64,000 bases of DNA. Origin: Phycisphaeraceae bacterium (GTDB lineage Bacteria; Planctomycetota; Phycisphaerae; Phycisphaerales; UBA1924). Below, in pieces: positions 1 through 9,075 of the stretch (the first letter of the stretch is position 1; each line of letters starts with the position of its first letter). Where the stretch lies: contig CP075368.1 of assembly GCA_019454185.1 (NCBI GenBank), positions 992,001 to 1,056,000 of the forward strand. Direction: 5' to 3'. Below the pieces are notes generated by a model that made no database searches, had not been told where the DNA came from, and was given only the letters and a program-made list of their open reading frames with translations. Made by a program: the position numbers and the translations under genes.

Positions 1-13
1 GGGGAGGGCCGCC

Positions 14-2812
14 ATGACCCGAAGCACCACACGTGGAGCCGAGTCGGATCTCGTTGCCAAGTTTCTCGGTGCGAGAGCATCGAGCGGCGGTCCCTTTGCA
101 ATCCTCGATGTTTCAAGCGACGATCGCGATGACATGTCCATCCTCATCGCGCTCCGCGACCGACTCCAACAGACAGCCAACCACCCCGAAGGCACCACGC
201 CGGAAGCCGATGAAGTCCGGCTTGCACTCCACGCCGCGGCCGCACAACTGCTCGATCCGCCGACACGCCAGGCGATGCTTCTTCGCTGGGGGCCGCACAC
301 TGCCGCGCCGAGGTCGGCACCGCGGGCAAGCCCCGTCATCCCCGAGAACGAGCGGCTCGTCATGATGCTCCAGCAGGACGCGGTCATGGCGATCGCCGCG
401 TGTGGCGGATGGAACGACAGAGCCAAGGCACGTGTGATGATGCTCGCACTCTCCAAAGGGTGTGGCCCCGACGAAGTGCAGGCAGCCATCGCGCGCCTCG
501 AGGGTGGATACACCGCTACCTCAGTTCCATCTGCCACAGCAGCAACAGCCCCAAGGTCGCTTCCCGATCCTCAGTCCGCCTCGCGGGTCTCGCTACCGGC
601 GTATGAAGCGACATCGCACCGTTCGCGCCGGGTTCCCACAGCGGTCAAGCTCGCCGTACTGATCACGCTTGCCGGGATGGCCGTTGTGATCGCCGCTGTG
701 ATTGCACTCTCACTCCCCGCGAAACCTCCTGTTCAAGCCGGAACGGCCACAGCACAGACTGTGCCAGACGCCGATCAGGTGTCTTCAACGCCCGCCCGTG
801 ATACACAAGGGCAACTCTTCCCCACCCTCAGACCGATCACCTCACCCTCTGCACCGGTAGTCACCGCCCCCGCGACGAACGAGGCGCAGCGATGGCTGCA
901 ACGCCTCACCGCCGCGTCTTCCGGTCTCGATCCGGATCGCGAACAGTCAAGAGATGATCTGATCAAACTCTTGAGAGGTGGCGGCTCGATATGGGTTGAT
1001 CTGGAGCCGGCCGAACTCGCAGTAGCCCTGCGCTGCATCGTTGACACCGTCTATCAGGCGGACTCGGTCGAGGACGCCGAACGAATCCTCGACGGCATAA
1101 TAAACCCGGGTGCGATCTCTCAGAATCGCGAGAGAGTCCTCCAATCCGCATGGCATTCCGGCGTGCTCGCAAGACTCAGCGTCGAACGGGACCTCCCAAT
1201 GGGAGTTCTCGCGGCGATCGATGATCGCATCGCGCACGCCGGCGGCAGAGAGCGAGCCGTACCCGAAAGCGCGTTCGAGTCCGGTGTCATTTCCAATCTC
1301 ATCCAAAGCAGCAACACTATCGCAGCAACTGGCTCCGCCGAGGCGTGGGAGGGGTGGCTCGCCGCAGCCGAAGCTGTCGCCAAAACCATGCCCTCACGCA
1401 GGACGGACCTCCTCCTTCTCGCGATCGGCGACGCCCTTTCCGCACATGCAAAGCCGTGGAACGCCGCTCTGATCGACCAAGCGGTAACCAAGATCGCTTG
1501 GCACAGGGAACCGCAGGCCCAGCGTTGGCTTCTCGCCCGTTTCGATGGTCTCGACACATCAAGAGATGCACTCACGACTCTGACCCGTTCGATCGCATCG
1601 AAGTCCTCCTCGCCGGGAATCGACACCACCATGGTGCTGGCCGCCGCGGCAACCGAGGCCGATCGACGACGCCTCAGAGACGACTACGCGATGCGATTCG
1701 GGCTCGCGGGCGCATCCGACGGAGCCGCCCTCGACGCAAGAGTCGTCGAAACAATCACACGCATCAGCGCCGCCGAATCTGCCTCTCAATCCATCGACGA
1801 CGCACTCCGGCTCGCCGCAGCATGGTCCCGTGTCAGCGAGGCGGCATGGCTCCGATGGCAGGGGCTCTCAGACCTGGCGACCGCGGCGCTCGATCGAGCC
1901 GATGCCCATCTGTCGCTGCCCGCGTCCACGAGCCCGCCCACCCGCGCCTCAAACACGCTCCGTCGCGATGAACCACCGATGTGGACTCGCGCATACATCA
2001 ACGCAGGATCAGATATCAACGCCAGAACCTCGTTGCTCCGCTCATTTCCCTCGTCCGACATCCACCCGGCGGACGCCGAGGTCGTCATGGCCGATGCCTT
2101 GCGTGGAACGCCCGCTCAGGTCCGAGAGGCCGCAAGGGCCGTTGTTTCGCGTACATCAGCTTCTCCCGTCATGGTCAACGCCCTGCTCGAGGCGATCTCA
2201 ACCGCGCCGCGCACCGCATCGACCGCCGAACTCATCACCATGCTCACAGGCGACACAACTCTCCGTCTCGACGACCGGAGCTGGAGATACGACGCCCGGC
2301 GCATCCTCGTTCGCCGACTCCTCGAGATGCTCGCATCGCGAGGCGATTACGCCGATGCAGATCTGTACCAGGCCGCACTGGCAAACTCGCACTCTGTCCG
2401 CTCCGCACCCGTCGTGGCCGCCGGGGCATCCCCAACTCGCGCGTCAACGCCCGAGCTCGGCGTCTTCCTGGCCGCGGAAAGAGCGCTGTGGAGATCCGCA
2501 GCCGAGGATCTCACACGCCCGCGTGCATACCCCGAAACGCTCACGCAGATCACCTCGGGCTCTCTCGCAAGATCAAAGATCGCATCCGGCATCATCCAGC
2601 GTGATATCGTCCAGTTGCAAGAGATCGCTCGCCTCATGGGCCTTGTCGTCGCGAGCGAACACCCCGAGCGAGCGTCCGAGATCTGGGAGATCGTCTCAAC
2701 GCTCAGCAACCGCCTCGCCGTCGCCGTCCATGTTGGTGCTCAGGTCAGAGACTGCGAAGCCGCTATGGCACACATCTGGGCGGTTCGCCTCAGGCGGGAG
2801 GAATCCCCATGA
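14..2812 (+). CDS. Large hypothetical single-pass membrane protein
   Basis: 932 residues. ATG start follows a GGAGGG-type ribosome site at the window edge. One clear membrane helix lies at about residues 211-232; the ~200 residues before it would be cytoplasmic and the ~700 after it outside, mostly Ala/Arg/Leu-rich helix that looks like a repeat or solenoid scaffold. The first ~95 residues have a faint J-domain-like look (ILDV near the start, an AADEVR-like helix, then LLDPPTRQ), which is only suggestive and lacks an HPD motif. The stop codon overlaps the start of the next gene (ATGA), so the two are translationally coupled. I do not recognise the family; real gene is near certain, function unknown. 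Confidence 0.8.
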   Translation: MTRSTTRGAESDLVAKFLGARASSGGPFAILDVSSDDRDDMSILIALRDRLQQTANHPEGTTPEADEVRLALHAAAAQLLDPPTRQAMLLRWGPHTAAPRSAPRASPVIPENERLVMMLQQDAVMAIAACGGWNDRAKARVMMLALSKGCGPDEVQAAIARLEGGYTATSVPSATAATAPRSLPDPQSASRVSLPAYEATSHRSRRVPTAVKLAVLITLAGMAVVIAAVIALSLPAKPPVQAGTATAQTVPDADQVSSTPARDTQGQLFPTLRPITSPSAPVVTAPATNEAQRWLQRLTAASSGLDPDREQSRDDLIKLLRGGGSIWVDLEPAELAVALRCIVDTVYQADSVEDAERILDGIINPGAISQNRERVLQSAWHSGVLARLSVERDLPMGVLAAIDDRIAHAGGRERAVPESAFESGVISNLIQSSNTIAATGSAEAWEGWLAAAEAVAKTMPSRRTDLLLLAIGDALSAHAKPWNAALIDQAVTKIAWHREPQAQRWLLARFDGLDTSRDALTTLTRSIASKSSSPGIDTTMVLAAAATEADRRRLRDDYAMRFGLAGASDGAALDARVVETITRISAAESASQSIDDALRLAAAWSRVSEAAWLRWQGLSDLATAALDRADAHLSLPASTSPPTRASNTLRRDEPPMWTRAYINAGSDINARTSLLRSFPSSDIHPADAEVVMADALRGTPAQVREAARAVVSRTSASPVMVNALLEAISTAPRTASTAELITMLTGDTTLRLDDRSWRYDARRILVRRLLEMLASRGDYADADLYQAALANSHSVRSAPVVAAGASPTRASTPELGVFLAAERALWRSAAEDLTRPRAYPETLTQITSGSLARSKIASGIIQRDIVQLQEIARLMGLVVASEHPERASEIWEIVSTLSNRLAVAVHVGAQVRDCEAAMAHIWAVRLRREESP

Positions 2813-3777
2813 AGCGCAGCATCATCCAAGCCGCGATCATCTCCCTCGCATGCTGCCTCATGGCTACTGGTTCGCTCGCACAGCCGGCAGTTCCCAACCA
2901 GACTCCCGCAGGACCTCGCGGCGTGCACGCAATCGCATCGGCGATCCCCGATATCGAAACACGCCTCGCAACGCTCACGCCGACCGACCCCGAGACATAC
3001 TTTCTGCTCGGCGAAGAGATCGCCGACATCGCAGTCGAAGAGCACGAGAGAGAAGTCGCGCGACGCCTCTTTCTGATCGCCTATACACGATGGCGGTCCG
3101 CTGGCGACGATCGCAACGCCGCCGCCGCGTGCCTCGCGCTCACAACCGTCGTCAGCAGCGAACGCGATCGTGCATGGCTTCGTGCGATCGCGGCCTCGAT
3201 CGATCCGAGGCGTGCGCGTGTCGACTGGGACCCCTCCTCGTGGACAGAGTCAGATCCCGAGGCGTCGTTGATGGCCGCGCAGGCCCTCGGCTCAGTCAGG
3301 GCCGGGGATGGGATCTCCGCCCGACAACTGCTCTCAGACCCGCGAGTCCTGCGGGCGCTCAGCAGGTACGACTCGCTCCTCCAGTCCGCGGGTGGGCTCT
3401 CAAGACTCCACAGAGACGCCGCTGTATGGCCATGCCCGGACTGCCGCAACAGGCGCCTCGTCTCCTCACGCGGAACCCAGGAGTTCCGCGACATCGTGTG
3501 CGGCCATTGCCGTGGCGATCCCGGCCCCCGTCTTCGAACCGACGAGATCATCGCGCACCTGCGTGTCGAGTCCTTGCTCCTCGCTGGCGACGCGACCGTC
3601 TGGTCCGCGCAGTTAGAGATCGATGGCGGCGCACCCCTTCGAGATCCGAATCCCGACCTGGTCCCATCCGCCTTCGGCATCGACACCTCGCTGGTGCTCT
3701 ACCGCGATGGCGCATGGGTTCATGAGCGTGTCGCCCCCAGTTCGCCATCCGACCCGACGTCCGCCCCTGGTGACTGA
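2809..3777 (+). CDS. Secreted hypothetical protein with a CxxC...CxxC ribbon
   Basis: 322 residues, coupled to the preceding large membrane protein by a 4-nt ATGA overlap. Residues 1-24 form a good signal peptide ending at SLAQ. Two Cys pairs, CPDC (about 209-212) and CGHC (about 231-234), make a compact zinc-ribbon or rubredoxin-like knuckle, which is unusual in an exported protein. The rest is helical and repeat-like around residues 60-130 (TPR-like spacing). It probably works with its upstream partner at the membrane surface; that is inference from coupling only. Confidence 0.75.
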   Translation: MKRSIIQAAIISLACCLMATGSLAQPAVPNQTPAGPRGVHAIASAIPDIETRLATLTPTDPETYFLLGEEIADIAVEEHEREVARRLFLIAYTRWRSAGDDRNAAAACLALTTVVSSERDRAWLRAIAASIDPRRARVDWDPSSWTESDPEASLMAAQALGSVRAGDGISARQLLSDPRVLRALSRYDSLLQSAGGLSRLHRDAAVWPCPDCRNRRLVSSRGTQEFRDIVCGHCRGDPGPRLRTDEIIAHLRVESLLLAGDATVWSAQLEIDGGAPLRDPNPDLVPSAFGIDTSLVLYRDGAWVHERVAPSSPSDPTSAPGD

Positions 3778-3878
3778 CCTCACAAGACGGAACGGCTGTT
3801 CCCCCTTTTTACACCGTCTAGACTTCCCCTCACTCGAACCCGAACCCCGCCGCCGGGACCAGCCAGGAGCCAACGGCA

Positions 3879-4292
3879 ATGTCCGACACCCCTTCCGCCG
3901 CAACCACGCCCACGCCCGCTCCGTCGTCCGACGCGAAGCCGCTCGTGGCGTTCGAGGACTTCGCGCGTCTCGACCTCCGTGTCGCACGCATCACGCACGC
4001 CGAGGATCACCCCAAGGCCGACCGGCTCTTCAAACTCCAGCTCGACGATGGCTCAGGCCAGCCGCGTCAGATCTGCGCCGGCATCAAAGGGCATTACGCC
4101 GCCGCGGACCTCGTCGGAAAGTCAATCATCATCGTGGCGAACCTCGCACCCCGCGTCATCCGTGGTGAGGAATCACGCGGCATGCTCCTCGCCGCGAGCG
4201 ACAAGCCCAAGGACGCAGCCGACGATGGCTCGCGTCGTGTCGTCATCCTCACGACCGCTACCGACATGCCCCCCGGCTCAACCGTCTCCTGA
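3879..4292 (+). CDS. tRNA-binding OB-fold protein (MetG C-terminal / Trbp111-like)
   Basis: 137 residues, ATG preceded by AGGAG. After a Pro/Thr-rich leader (1-25) it has the EMAPII/MetG-beta tRNA-binding fold: a FARLDLRVARI strand, HPKADRLFKLQLD, an ICAGIKGHY turn, IIVANLAPRVIRG and a SRGMLLAA segment. These are the conserved blocks of the stand-alone tRNA-binding domain that is also appended to bacterial methionyl-tRNA synthetase. It would bind the tRNA elbow in the cytoplasm. A separate chain rather than a MetRS fusion is seen in several phyla. CsaA-type chaperones share the fold, but the RVxRI and SxGM blocks favour the MetG-type domain. Confidence 0.85.
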   Translation: MSDTPSAATTPTPAPSSDAKPLVAFEDFARLDLRVARITHAEDHPKADRLFKLQLDDGSGQPRQICAGIKGHYAAADLVGKSIIIVANLAPRVIRGEESRGMLLAASDKPKDAADDGSRRVVILTTATDMPPGSTVS

Positions 4293-4316
4293 CCCACTCG
4301 GAATCTACCCGGAACT

Positions 4317-5258
4317 TCACTCCGGACCAGGACGCCTGCGCTGACCTTCGCCGGGCGGCGTCCGGTCAGGTCGATTCGCGCCCTGTGGGCGATCCGGGCG
4401 AGAAGAACGCAACACATCCTCTACCCGAGCGTCGATCTCCGCCTCACGCTGACTTGTTCGGCGGTCGATCTCCGCGCGAAGCTCCAGCAACCTCGACTCT
4501 AATTCCGCAACCTCCGCACGCTGCAGCCGGATCTGCGTATCAAAGTGCGCTGTCGCGTGCTCGCGGAAGCTCGCCATCGCGGCCATCGCTTCCTGACTCT
4601 CCGCGCCCTCAGTCTCCACGATGCGGCGAGTTCGCCTCGCCAGTTCCAGCAACTGGAAACCCTGCTCAAGCTCGACGACTCGAATCCGGAACACCTCAGG
4701 CGAGCGGGCGCGGGACTCGAGCGCCTCACGCAGACGAGGCGCGATGCGCGTGATCATCCGCTGCGCCGCTTGTGGATCCATGCGCTCCGAAGCCCGCAGA
4801 CGCTCGGCCAGCAGCGGCAGGTTCTCATCGATAAAGCCGCGCAGCCGCCTGATCTCCTCGTTAGAGATGACATCACCGCCCTCGCCCGGCCGGCCGACAG
4901 GGTTCTCGCGCCCCTCAGGCCGCCCGACACGAGCACCACGGGGACCATCCGCCCAGTTATCGTCCGGCCCGCCGAACGGGGCTCGACCTTCAACGAGGCC
5001 GGGGTCGATCGCTTCTCCCCTGTCGAGTCGTGCGATCGCCTCGTCCAGACGCGCACGCATCGATTCCGCAACATCACGACGACGCTCCAGCGATTCTCGT
5101 AGCCGCGCGGGGTCATTCACGTCTGAAGCCGCCCGAGCGGGCGCGACGGGCGGTTGAGATGCGGGCTGCACGCCGCGGGGCGATCCCTGCTGCGCGTCAG
5201 CACCCGATGCCGCCAGGAGCGAGATGGAGAGAATCAAAGAGAGTCCGTGCGCACGCAT
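4317..5258 (-). CDS. Secreted coiled-coil hypothetical protein
   Basis: 313 residues from the ATG at 5258, chosen because it begins a signal peptide (MRAHGLSLILSISLLAASGADA) and has an AAAGG-like site just upstream; an upstream in-frame start would overlap the preceding gene. The mature protein is an exported, charged helical protein: a disordered Pro/Ala/Gly linker to about residue 125, then Arg/Glu-rich helices with coiled-coil heptads in the C-terminal 80 residues. It follows a sigma factor and a TM protein on the same strand with an 11-bp gap, so it is the third gene of that operon, perhaps an envelope-stress sensor or effector. No family recognised. Confidence 0.75.
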   Translation of the reverse strand: MRAHGLSLILSISLLAASGADAQQGSPRGVQPASQPPVAPARAASDVNDPARLRESLERRRDVAESMRARLDEAIARLDRGEAIDPGLVEGRAPFGGPDDNWADGPRGARVGRPEGRENPVGRPGEGGDVISNEEIRRLRGFIDENLPLLAERLRASERMDPQAAQRMITRIAPRLREALESRARSPEVFRIRVVELEQGFQLLELARRTRRIVETEGAESQEAMAAMASFREHATAHFDTQIRLQRAEVAELESRLLELRAEIDRRTSQREAEIDARVEDVLRSSRPDRPQGANRPDRTPPGEGQRRRPGPE

Positions 5259-5269
5259 GTGGCATCCTT

Positions 5270-5791
5270 TCACATCGGGTCTTCGCTGTTCCAAGTCTCC
5301 GACACCCAGTCGCCCTGCATGGAACTCTGGAGTGTCGAGGCCTCGCCGCGCAGCGATGAGACCACCGACCAGATCTCCTGGTCATCCAGAATGTCCCACG
5401 CCTCGGCGATCTCATCAAGATCGGTGTGTGCGACGAGTGCCAGTCTCATGTCTGAGTCCGCCGGCGCAAGCCGGTTGCTGCTCATGCGAACCGCCAACAC
5501 CGATGCCACGACCAGCATCGCCGCCGCGAGCGAGGCCGGCGCGAGCCAGCGCCGATGAAGCCGTTCCACCCGCCCGCCCCGCGGCTGGGCTTCATGCACG
5601 AGACGAGGTCCCTCCGCTCCCGGTCCCTGCGCTCCCGGCCTCGCCGCGAGCGAAGCCGCCACAAGGCGGCTCTCGAATCCCGCATCAGGACCGGACCGCA
5701 TCCCGTCGCCGAGCGCATCCAGCATCTCATGCATCTCGTGCAGGTCCTCGGGCATCTCGTTCATCGTCATGTCATCGTGAGGCGCTGTCAT
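5270..5791 (-). CDS. Membrane protein downstream of ECF sigma, likely anti-sigma
   Basis: 173 residues, overlapping the sigma gene by ATGA. The N-terminal ~80 residues are acidic and Met-rich (MTAPHDDMTMNEMPEDLHEMHEM), followed by one membrane helix at about 86-103 and a C-terminal periplasmic region. Position, coupling and topology match a membrane-anchored anti-sigma factor, but I see no ZAS zinc motif (HxxxCxxC) and no RskA domain, so the role is inferred from context. The Met/His/Asp-rich head might bind metal. Confidence 0.65.
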   Translation of the reverse strand: MTAPHDDMTMNEMPEDLHEMHEMLDALGDGMRSGPDAGFESRLVAASLAARPGAQGPGAEGPRLVHEAQPRGGRVERLHRRWLAPASLAAAMLVVASVLAVRMSSNRLAPADSDMRLALVAHTDLDEIAEAWDILDDQEIWSVVSSLRGEASTLQSSMQGDWVSETWNSEDPM

Positions 5792-6399
5792 GATTCGCCC
5801 TCGCTCTCTTCCTGATCCTCGATCACCGGCCCGAGCATCTCCCTCAGTTTCCGCAGAGCCCTGTGGTGCCGAGCCAGTAGCGTCCCGACCGGCTCGTCCA
5901 GCAGCTCCGCCATCTCCTTGAACCCCATCCCCGCGTGGTGTCGCAACTCAATAATCTCGCGGTCCGCATCCGACAGCCGCTCGATCGCGCCCCGAAGCGC
6001 AACGCGCTCCGCGTGCCCGCTCGGCCCGTCGTTGGCCTCGAAACTCGGCTCCGGCGAGCCATCCAGAGCCACCGTCCCGCTCCGACGCTTCGCATACCGA
6101 ACCGCATCCCGGATCCGGTTCATCGCAATACGGAAGAGCCAGGGCTCGAATCGGCCCTGCTCCGTATACCCACCCTCGCGGAGCTTGATGGCGACAGTTG
6201 CAAACACGGACTGAGCAATCTCCTCTGCGGCATCATCGCCGCCGACCCGGCTCCGGGCCAATGCAAAGACGCGCCGGCCGTACAGGGCGACGAGATCTCG
6301 CCACGCGCCCTCCTCTCCCGACGCCGCACGAGCGAGCGTCTGGGTCAGGTCTGGCGCGGATGTCCGGCCGTCATGGCTCTGCACCAACGCGGTCCTCAT
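5788..6399 (-). CDS. ECF-type RNA polymerase sigma factor
   Basis: 203 residues from ATG 6399 (GGAAG site upstream). Sigma region 2 is clear: LVALYGRRVFALARSRVGG, the DAAEEIAQSVF core-binding helix and RFEPWLFRIAMNRIRD for -10 recognition. Region 4 has LSDADREIIELRH then GFKEMAELLDEPVGTLLAR, a typical helix-turn-helix for the -35 element. The region 4 Cys/Glu pattern is of the ECF class. The gene leads an operon with a putative membrane anti-sigma (4-nt overlap) and a secreted coiled-coil protein, so it probably responds to an envelope signal. A divergent small gene starts 82 bp away. Confidence 0.9.
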   Translation of the reverse strand: MRTALVQSHDGRTSAPDLTQTLARAASGEEGAWRDLVALYGRRVFALARSRVGGDDAAEEIAQSVFATVAIKLREGGYTEQGRFEPWLFRIAMNRIRDAVRYAKRRSGTVALDGSPEPSFEANDGPSGHAERVALRGAIERLSDADREIIELRHHAGMGFKEMAELLDEPVGTLLARHHRALRKLREMLGPVIEDQEESEGES

Positions 6400-6480
6400 G
6401 GTTACTTCCGGTAGGCATAACGCCGCACCGAGCACGTCATTGCAACACACGATATCGGACCCTTCGCATACGCTCCCGCC

Positions 6481-6816
6481 ATGCAACAGGTCGAGTACGC
6501 CGTCACCGCATCCATCCCGAACAAAGCCCTTTTCAATCGATACCTCGGCTGGCTCACGGGTGGCCATGTCCAAGCGGTCGTCGCTTCAGGAGCCACCCGG
6601 GCTCGTCTCCTCGTGATCGAACCCGACACCCCTGGAGACGAGGAAACCCACACCGTGAGGTCCGTCTACGAGTTTCCGACACGCGCGGATTACCAGCACT
6701 ACCTGCAAGCCCACGCCCCCGCCCTCAGAGCCGACGGGCTGGCTCACTTCGGACCCGAAACCGGCATCACCTTCCGACGCGAGATCGCCTCGATCCACTT
6801 CGTATACGAGCGATGA
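6481..6816 (+). CDS. DUF4286-like small protein
   Basis: 111 residues, divergent from the sigma operon across an 82-bp promoter gap. The pattern MQQVEYAVTASIPN ... YLGWLTGGHVQAVV ... VRSVYEFPTRADYQHYLQ ... HAPALRADGLAHFG resembles the DUF4286 ferredoxin-like fold found in many bacteria. No catalytic motif is apparent. No signal peptide or membrane helix, so cytoplasmic. The start has no clear Shine-Dalgarno and could be leaderless. Confidence 0.7.
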   Translation: MQQVEYAVTASIPNKALFNRYLGWLTGGHVQAVVASGATRARLLVIEPDTPGDEETHTVRSVYEFPTRADYQHYLQAHAPALRADGLAHFGPETGITFRREIASIHFVYER

Positions 6817-6952
6817 AGTGGTGGTGGTGGGGGGGGGGCTTGAGTGCTCCGAAAGTCGGTGCACCGGCTCTCTTGTAGCCGACACGGGCCTGGTGCGTCC
6901 CACGGGTTGGGCACTATCATGTCCCGCACGTTGCTGCGAGGGAGTCTGCTCT

Positions 6953-7561
6953 ATGAAGACGCTGCTGGTCCTGCTGCCTCTGTTACTGCTGATCGGTGCT
7001 TTGGCGCTTCTCGTGAAACTGCTCGAAGCCAAAAAGGGCATTCGCGCGAAGGATGCGAGTGAGGAGCCCGGGTCATCCGACGGGCCGTTGCCGTATCGCC
7101 GCAGGGATGCGTCTGTCCTAACTCCGGCCGAGCAGCGGTTCTTTGCGGCACTGGAGCAGGCCGTCGCGCAGATCAGCGGCGGCAAAGGGCGAGTGCTCGC
7201 ACAGATCCCGTTATCGCGTTTGATCGAGGCGAATGCAGGGGATGCGAGCGAGCGTCAGCGAGCGCACAACAAGATCGATCGGAAGTCGGTCGATTTCGTG
7301 GTCGTCGACTCAGGGTTCAACGTGAGAGCCGCGATCGAGCTCGATGATGCTTCGCATGGTCGCCAGAGCCGCAAGGAGCGGGACGAGTTTGTCGAGAAGG
7401 CGTGTGCGGCGGCGGGCGTTGTGCTGGTGAGGTGTGCCGCGCGAGCGCAGTACGACGTGGCAGCGGTTGCTCAGGAGTTGGAGAAGAAGATGGGCGCAAC
7501 TCCTCAGCCCAAAGGGCTGGAAGTCAATAGCCGGGGGTCAGCGAGGCCAAGCCGAGCGTGA
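6953..7561 (+). CDS. DUF2726 membrane-anchored nuclease-like protein
   Basis: 202 residues from ATG 6953, chosen for the GAGGGAG site and the immediate N-terminal membrane helix (residues 3-23, Leu-rich). The cytoplasmic part matches DUF2726: LTPAEQRFFAALEQA, VLAQIPLSRLI, NKIDRKSVDFVVVD, AAIELDDASH and a late VLVRC strand. In DUF2726 this region looks like a restriction-endonuclease fold, with the D and E of DFVV/IELDD in the places of catalytic acids, but nuclease activity is not established. The gene's last codons form one arm of a 10-bp palindrome. Confidence 0.8.
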   Translation: MKTLLVLLPLLLLIGALALLVKLLEAKKGIRAKDASEEPGSSDGPLPYRRRDASVLTPAEQRFFAALEQAVAQISGGKGRVLAQIPLSRLIEANAGDASERQRAHNKIDRKSVDFVVVDSGFNVRAAIELDDASHGRQSRKERDEFVEKACAAAGVVLVRCAARAQYDVAAVAQELEKKMGATPQPKGLEVNSRGSARPSRA

Positions 7562-7755
7562 CCCCCGGGGTAGGACCCCCTAATCCCTGCACCCCGAAGG
7601 GGTGCAAGACGAACCCATCTCCAGTCGCCTCCGGCGACTTCAAGGCGTTCAAAGGAAGCCGCTTCGCGGCAAACCTTACCGGGGCTGTCGCGACAGTCGC
7701 CTTCGGCGACCTCGCTCCACGCCCCGGCTACGAGCGTGCAGCACTTCGTGCTGCT
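7531..7755. repeat. Cluster of small triloop palindromes (REP-like region A)
   Basis: A run of short perfect hairpins with no convincing gene. Arms: 7531-7540/7559-7568 (10 bp); GCACCCC-gaa-GGGGTGC at 7589-7605; GTCGCC-tcc-GGCGAC at 7624-7638; GCCGC-ttc-GCGGC at 7658-7670; CTGTCGCGACAG at 7685-7696; GTCGCC-ttc-GGCGAC at 7696-7710; GCAGCAC-ttc-GTGCTGC at 7738-7754. Most have a ttc or gaa triloop. The motif CGCTCGTAGCCG (reverse strand near 7725-7736) recurs next to a similar hairpin at 49656-49667. Together with 7756-7918, where I see nothing, this fills the gap between genes. Some hairpins may also act as terminators or mRNA stabilisers. Confidence 0.7.
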
Positions 7756-7918
7756 CAGATCACGAGCACCGAGAGCGTCCTAGAGCTGACGATCTCGGTT
7801 GCATGGTATGTGGTCATCGTGGTGCCACACGCCCCATTCAGAGTCAGAACCACGGATCGGTTTGGATTGGCTTGTTGTGCCACACAGATTCTGCCATTCG
7901 TGGGTTGCCGGGAACACG

Positions 7919-8713
7919 TCAGATGCAGCACGTCGGCGCGGGAAGTAGGCTGTGATCCCATGGGTGTGTGGCGTGCGGATTGGACATCCCGTAGACGCGC
8001 GATGCTCTTGCGCCGAAGGAACCGACAAACACCGCTGAGAGACCATGACCCGTCGATTTTCCATCGCTGTTAAAGAAGGTTGTCCAATTGGGCCGTGCGC
8101 GGAGGCGCTCGCCAGAAATACGCCCGGTACGTGCATCCAATCGCGGGATCCAGTCAACGGGTCCAGTCAGCGCTTCCTCGATCTCGTCTGAGGAAAGCCA
8201 TACGTGTCCCTCGACGCAAAGCATCGCGATCATGATCGCGGTTCGCGTTTCGCAAACGGCAAGCTGTGCGAACTTCGACCGGGCGATGCGTTGAATCTCG
8301 ACGCGTAACTGGTTTACTTCATGCACAGAATCGTGGCTTTCATCACTTTCAAACACGATGCTCGATTTCTGTATGCACATACTGCTTCTAATGGTGGCCG
8401 CATCGACATAGAAGTCGTTGCTGCCAATCGCGCACCTGAAGTCAGGTGTCTTTGTGGTTCCCAAGGGAGCAAGCGGCGTAGCCGCTACTCCATGGTCCCT
8501 GAGATAGCACCATGTCACGGCCTCTCCGATGGCCCCTTCGCAGCGCTCTTCTTCCGAAGATGTGAAGCGCTTGTCCCACTGCATCGCCGCCTTGGAGTCC
8601 GAGCTCTTCAATGCCTCGCGATAGCGGTCGCACTTGGCGCCAAACGTACCTCGCACGTGGTCCAGATCAGAATCTGCGCCGACTTGACCGTTACGCATTG
8701 GAAGTATCCTCAC
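7919..8713 (-). CDS. Putative PD-(D/E)XK-like protein, third gene of MntA/HepT operon
   Basis: 264 residues starting with GTG at 8713, overlapping the HepT stop as GTGA (an ATG five codons in is an alternative). The middle of the protein has EGAIGEAVTWCYLRDHG, then LGTTKTPDFRC and FYVDAATI: an acidic helix, a PD dipeptide and a following acidic strand in the order of a restriction-endonuclease fold, but the usual ExK is replaced by DAA. It could be a divergent nuclease or an inactive fold. Otherwise unrecognised. Tight coupling to the toxin-antitoxin pair suggests a shared function. Confidence 0.6.
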   Translation of the reverse strand: MRILPMRNGQVGADSDLDHVRGTFGAKCDRYREALKSSDSKAAMQWDKRFTSSEEERCEGAIGEAVTWCYLRDHGVAATPLAPLGTTKTPDFRCAIGSNDFYVDAATIRSSMCIQKSSIVFESDESHDSVHEVNQLRVEIQRIARSKFAQLAVCETRTAIMIAMLCVEGHVWLSSDEIEEALTGPVDWIPRLDARTGRISGERLRARPNWTTFFNSDGKSTGHGLSAVFVGSFGARASRVYGMSNPHATHPWDHSLLPAPTCCI

Positions 8714-9075
8714 TCCGGCAGTGGATCGGCGGGCGGAGGCGGCAGGAGCGGCTCGACGAGTGCGATCAACTGCGGCGCGTACAACGTCGCCACTCGCCAG
8801 ATCTTGTCATCGTCGATGTGACCGTATTCGTGCACGAGGATGTGCCGCTGGGCGATGATTGGTCGCCACGGGATTTCGGGATGGGCATCGCGGAACTGCT
8901 TGGATACCTTGGCCGCGGCTTCTCCGATCACTTGGACGACGCGGTTTACCGCGTCGCGCAACATGTCATCCCGGCGATACTGTTCGAGCGTGCGGCCATC
9001 CACATACCGGCACGCGCGTCGCGCGTGCTCGACCATGTCGAGGAGCAACGCCGCGTCCCGTTCCTCAGGCCGCAT
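8710..9075 (-). CDS. hepT: HepT-type HEPN RNase toxin
   Basis: 121 residues, all-helical HEPN fold (former DUF86). The catalytic motif Rx4HxY is intact as RHILVHEY near residue 75. Other family blocks are the N-terminal LLDMVEHARRA helix, DMLRDAVNRVVQVIGEAAAKVS and a PEIPW turn just before the motif. In this family the HEPN RNase is the toxin, neutralised by its partner MNT nucleotidyltransferase, which AMPylates the Tyr of this motif in studied examples. It overlaps the antitoxin gene by 11 nt and the following nuclease-like gene by 4 nt, so the three are one transcript. Confidence 0.9.
   Translation of the reverse strand: MRPEERDAALLLDMVEHARRACRYVDGRTLEQYRRDDMLRDAVNRVVQVIGEAAAKVSKQFRDAHPEIPWRPIIAQRHILVHEYGHIDDDKIWRVATLYAPQLIALVEPLLPPPPADPLPE

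Noticed and set aside
7558-8073. Open frame over the palindrome cluster right of the DUF2726 gene
   Set aside because: It is made of hairpin repeats, has no ribosome site and runs antisense into the nuclease-like gene.
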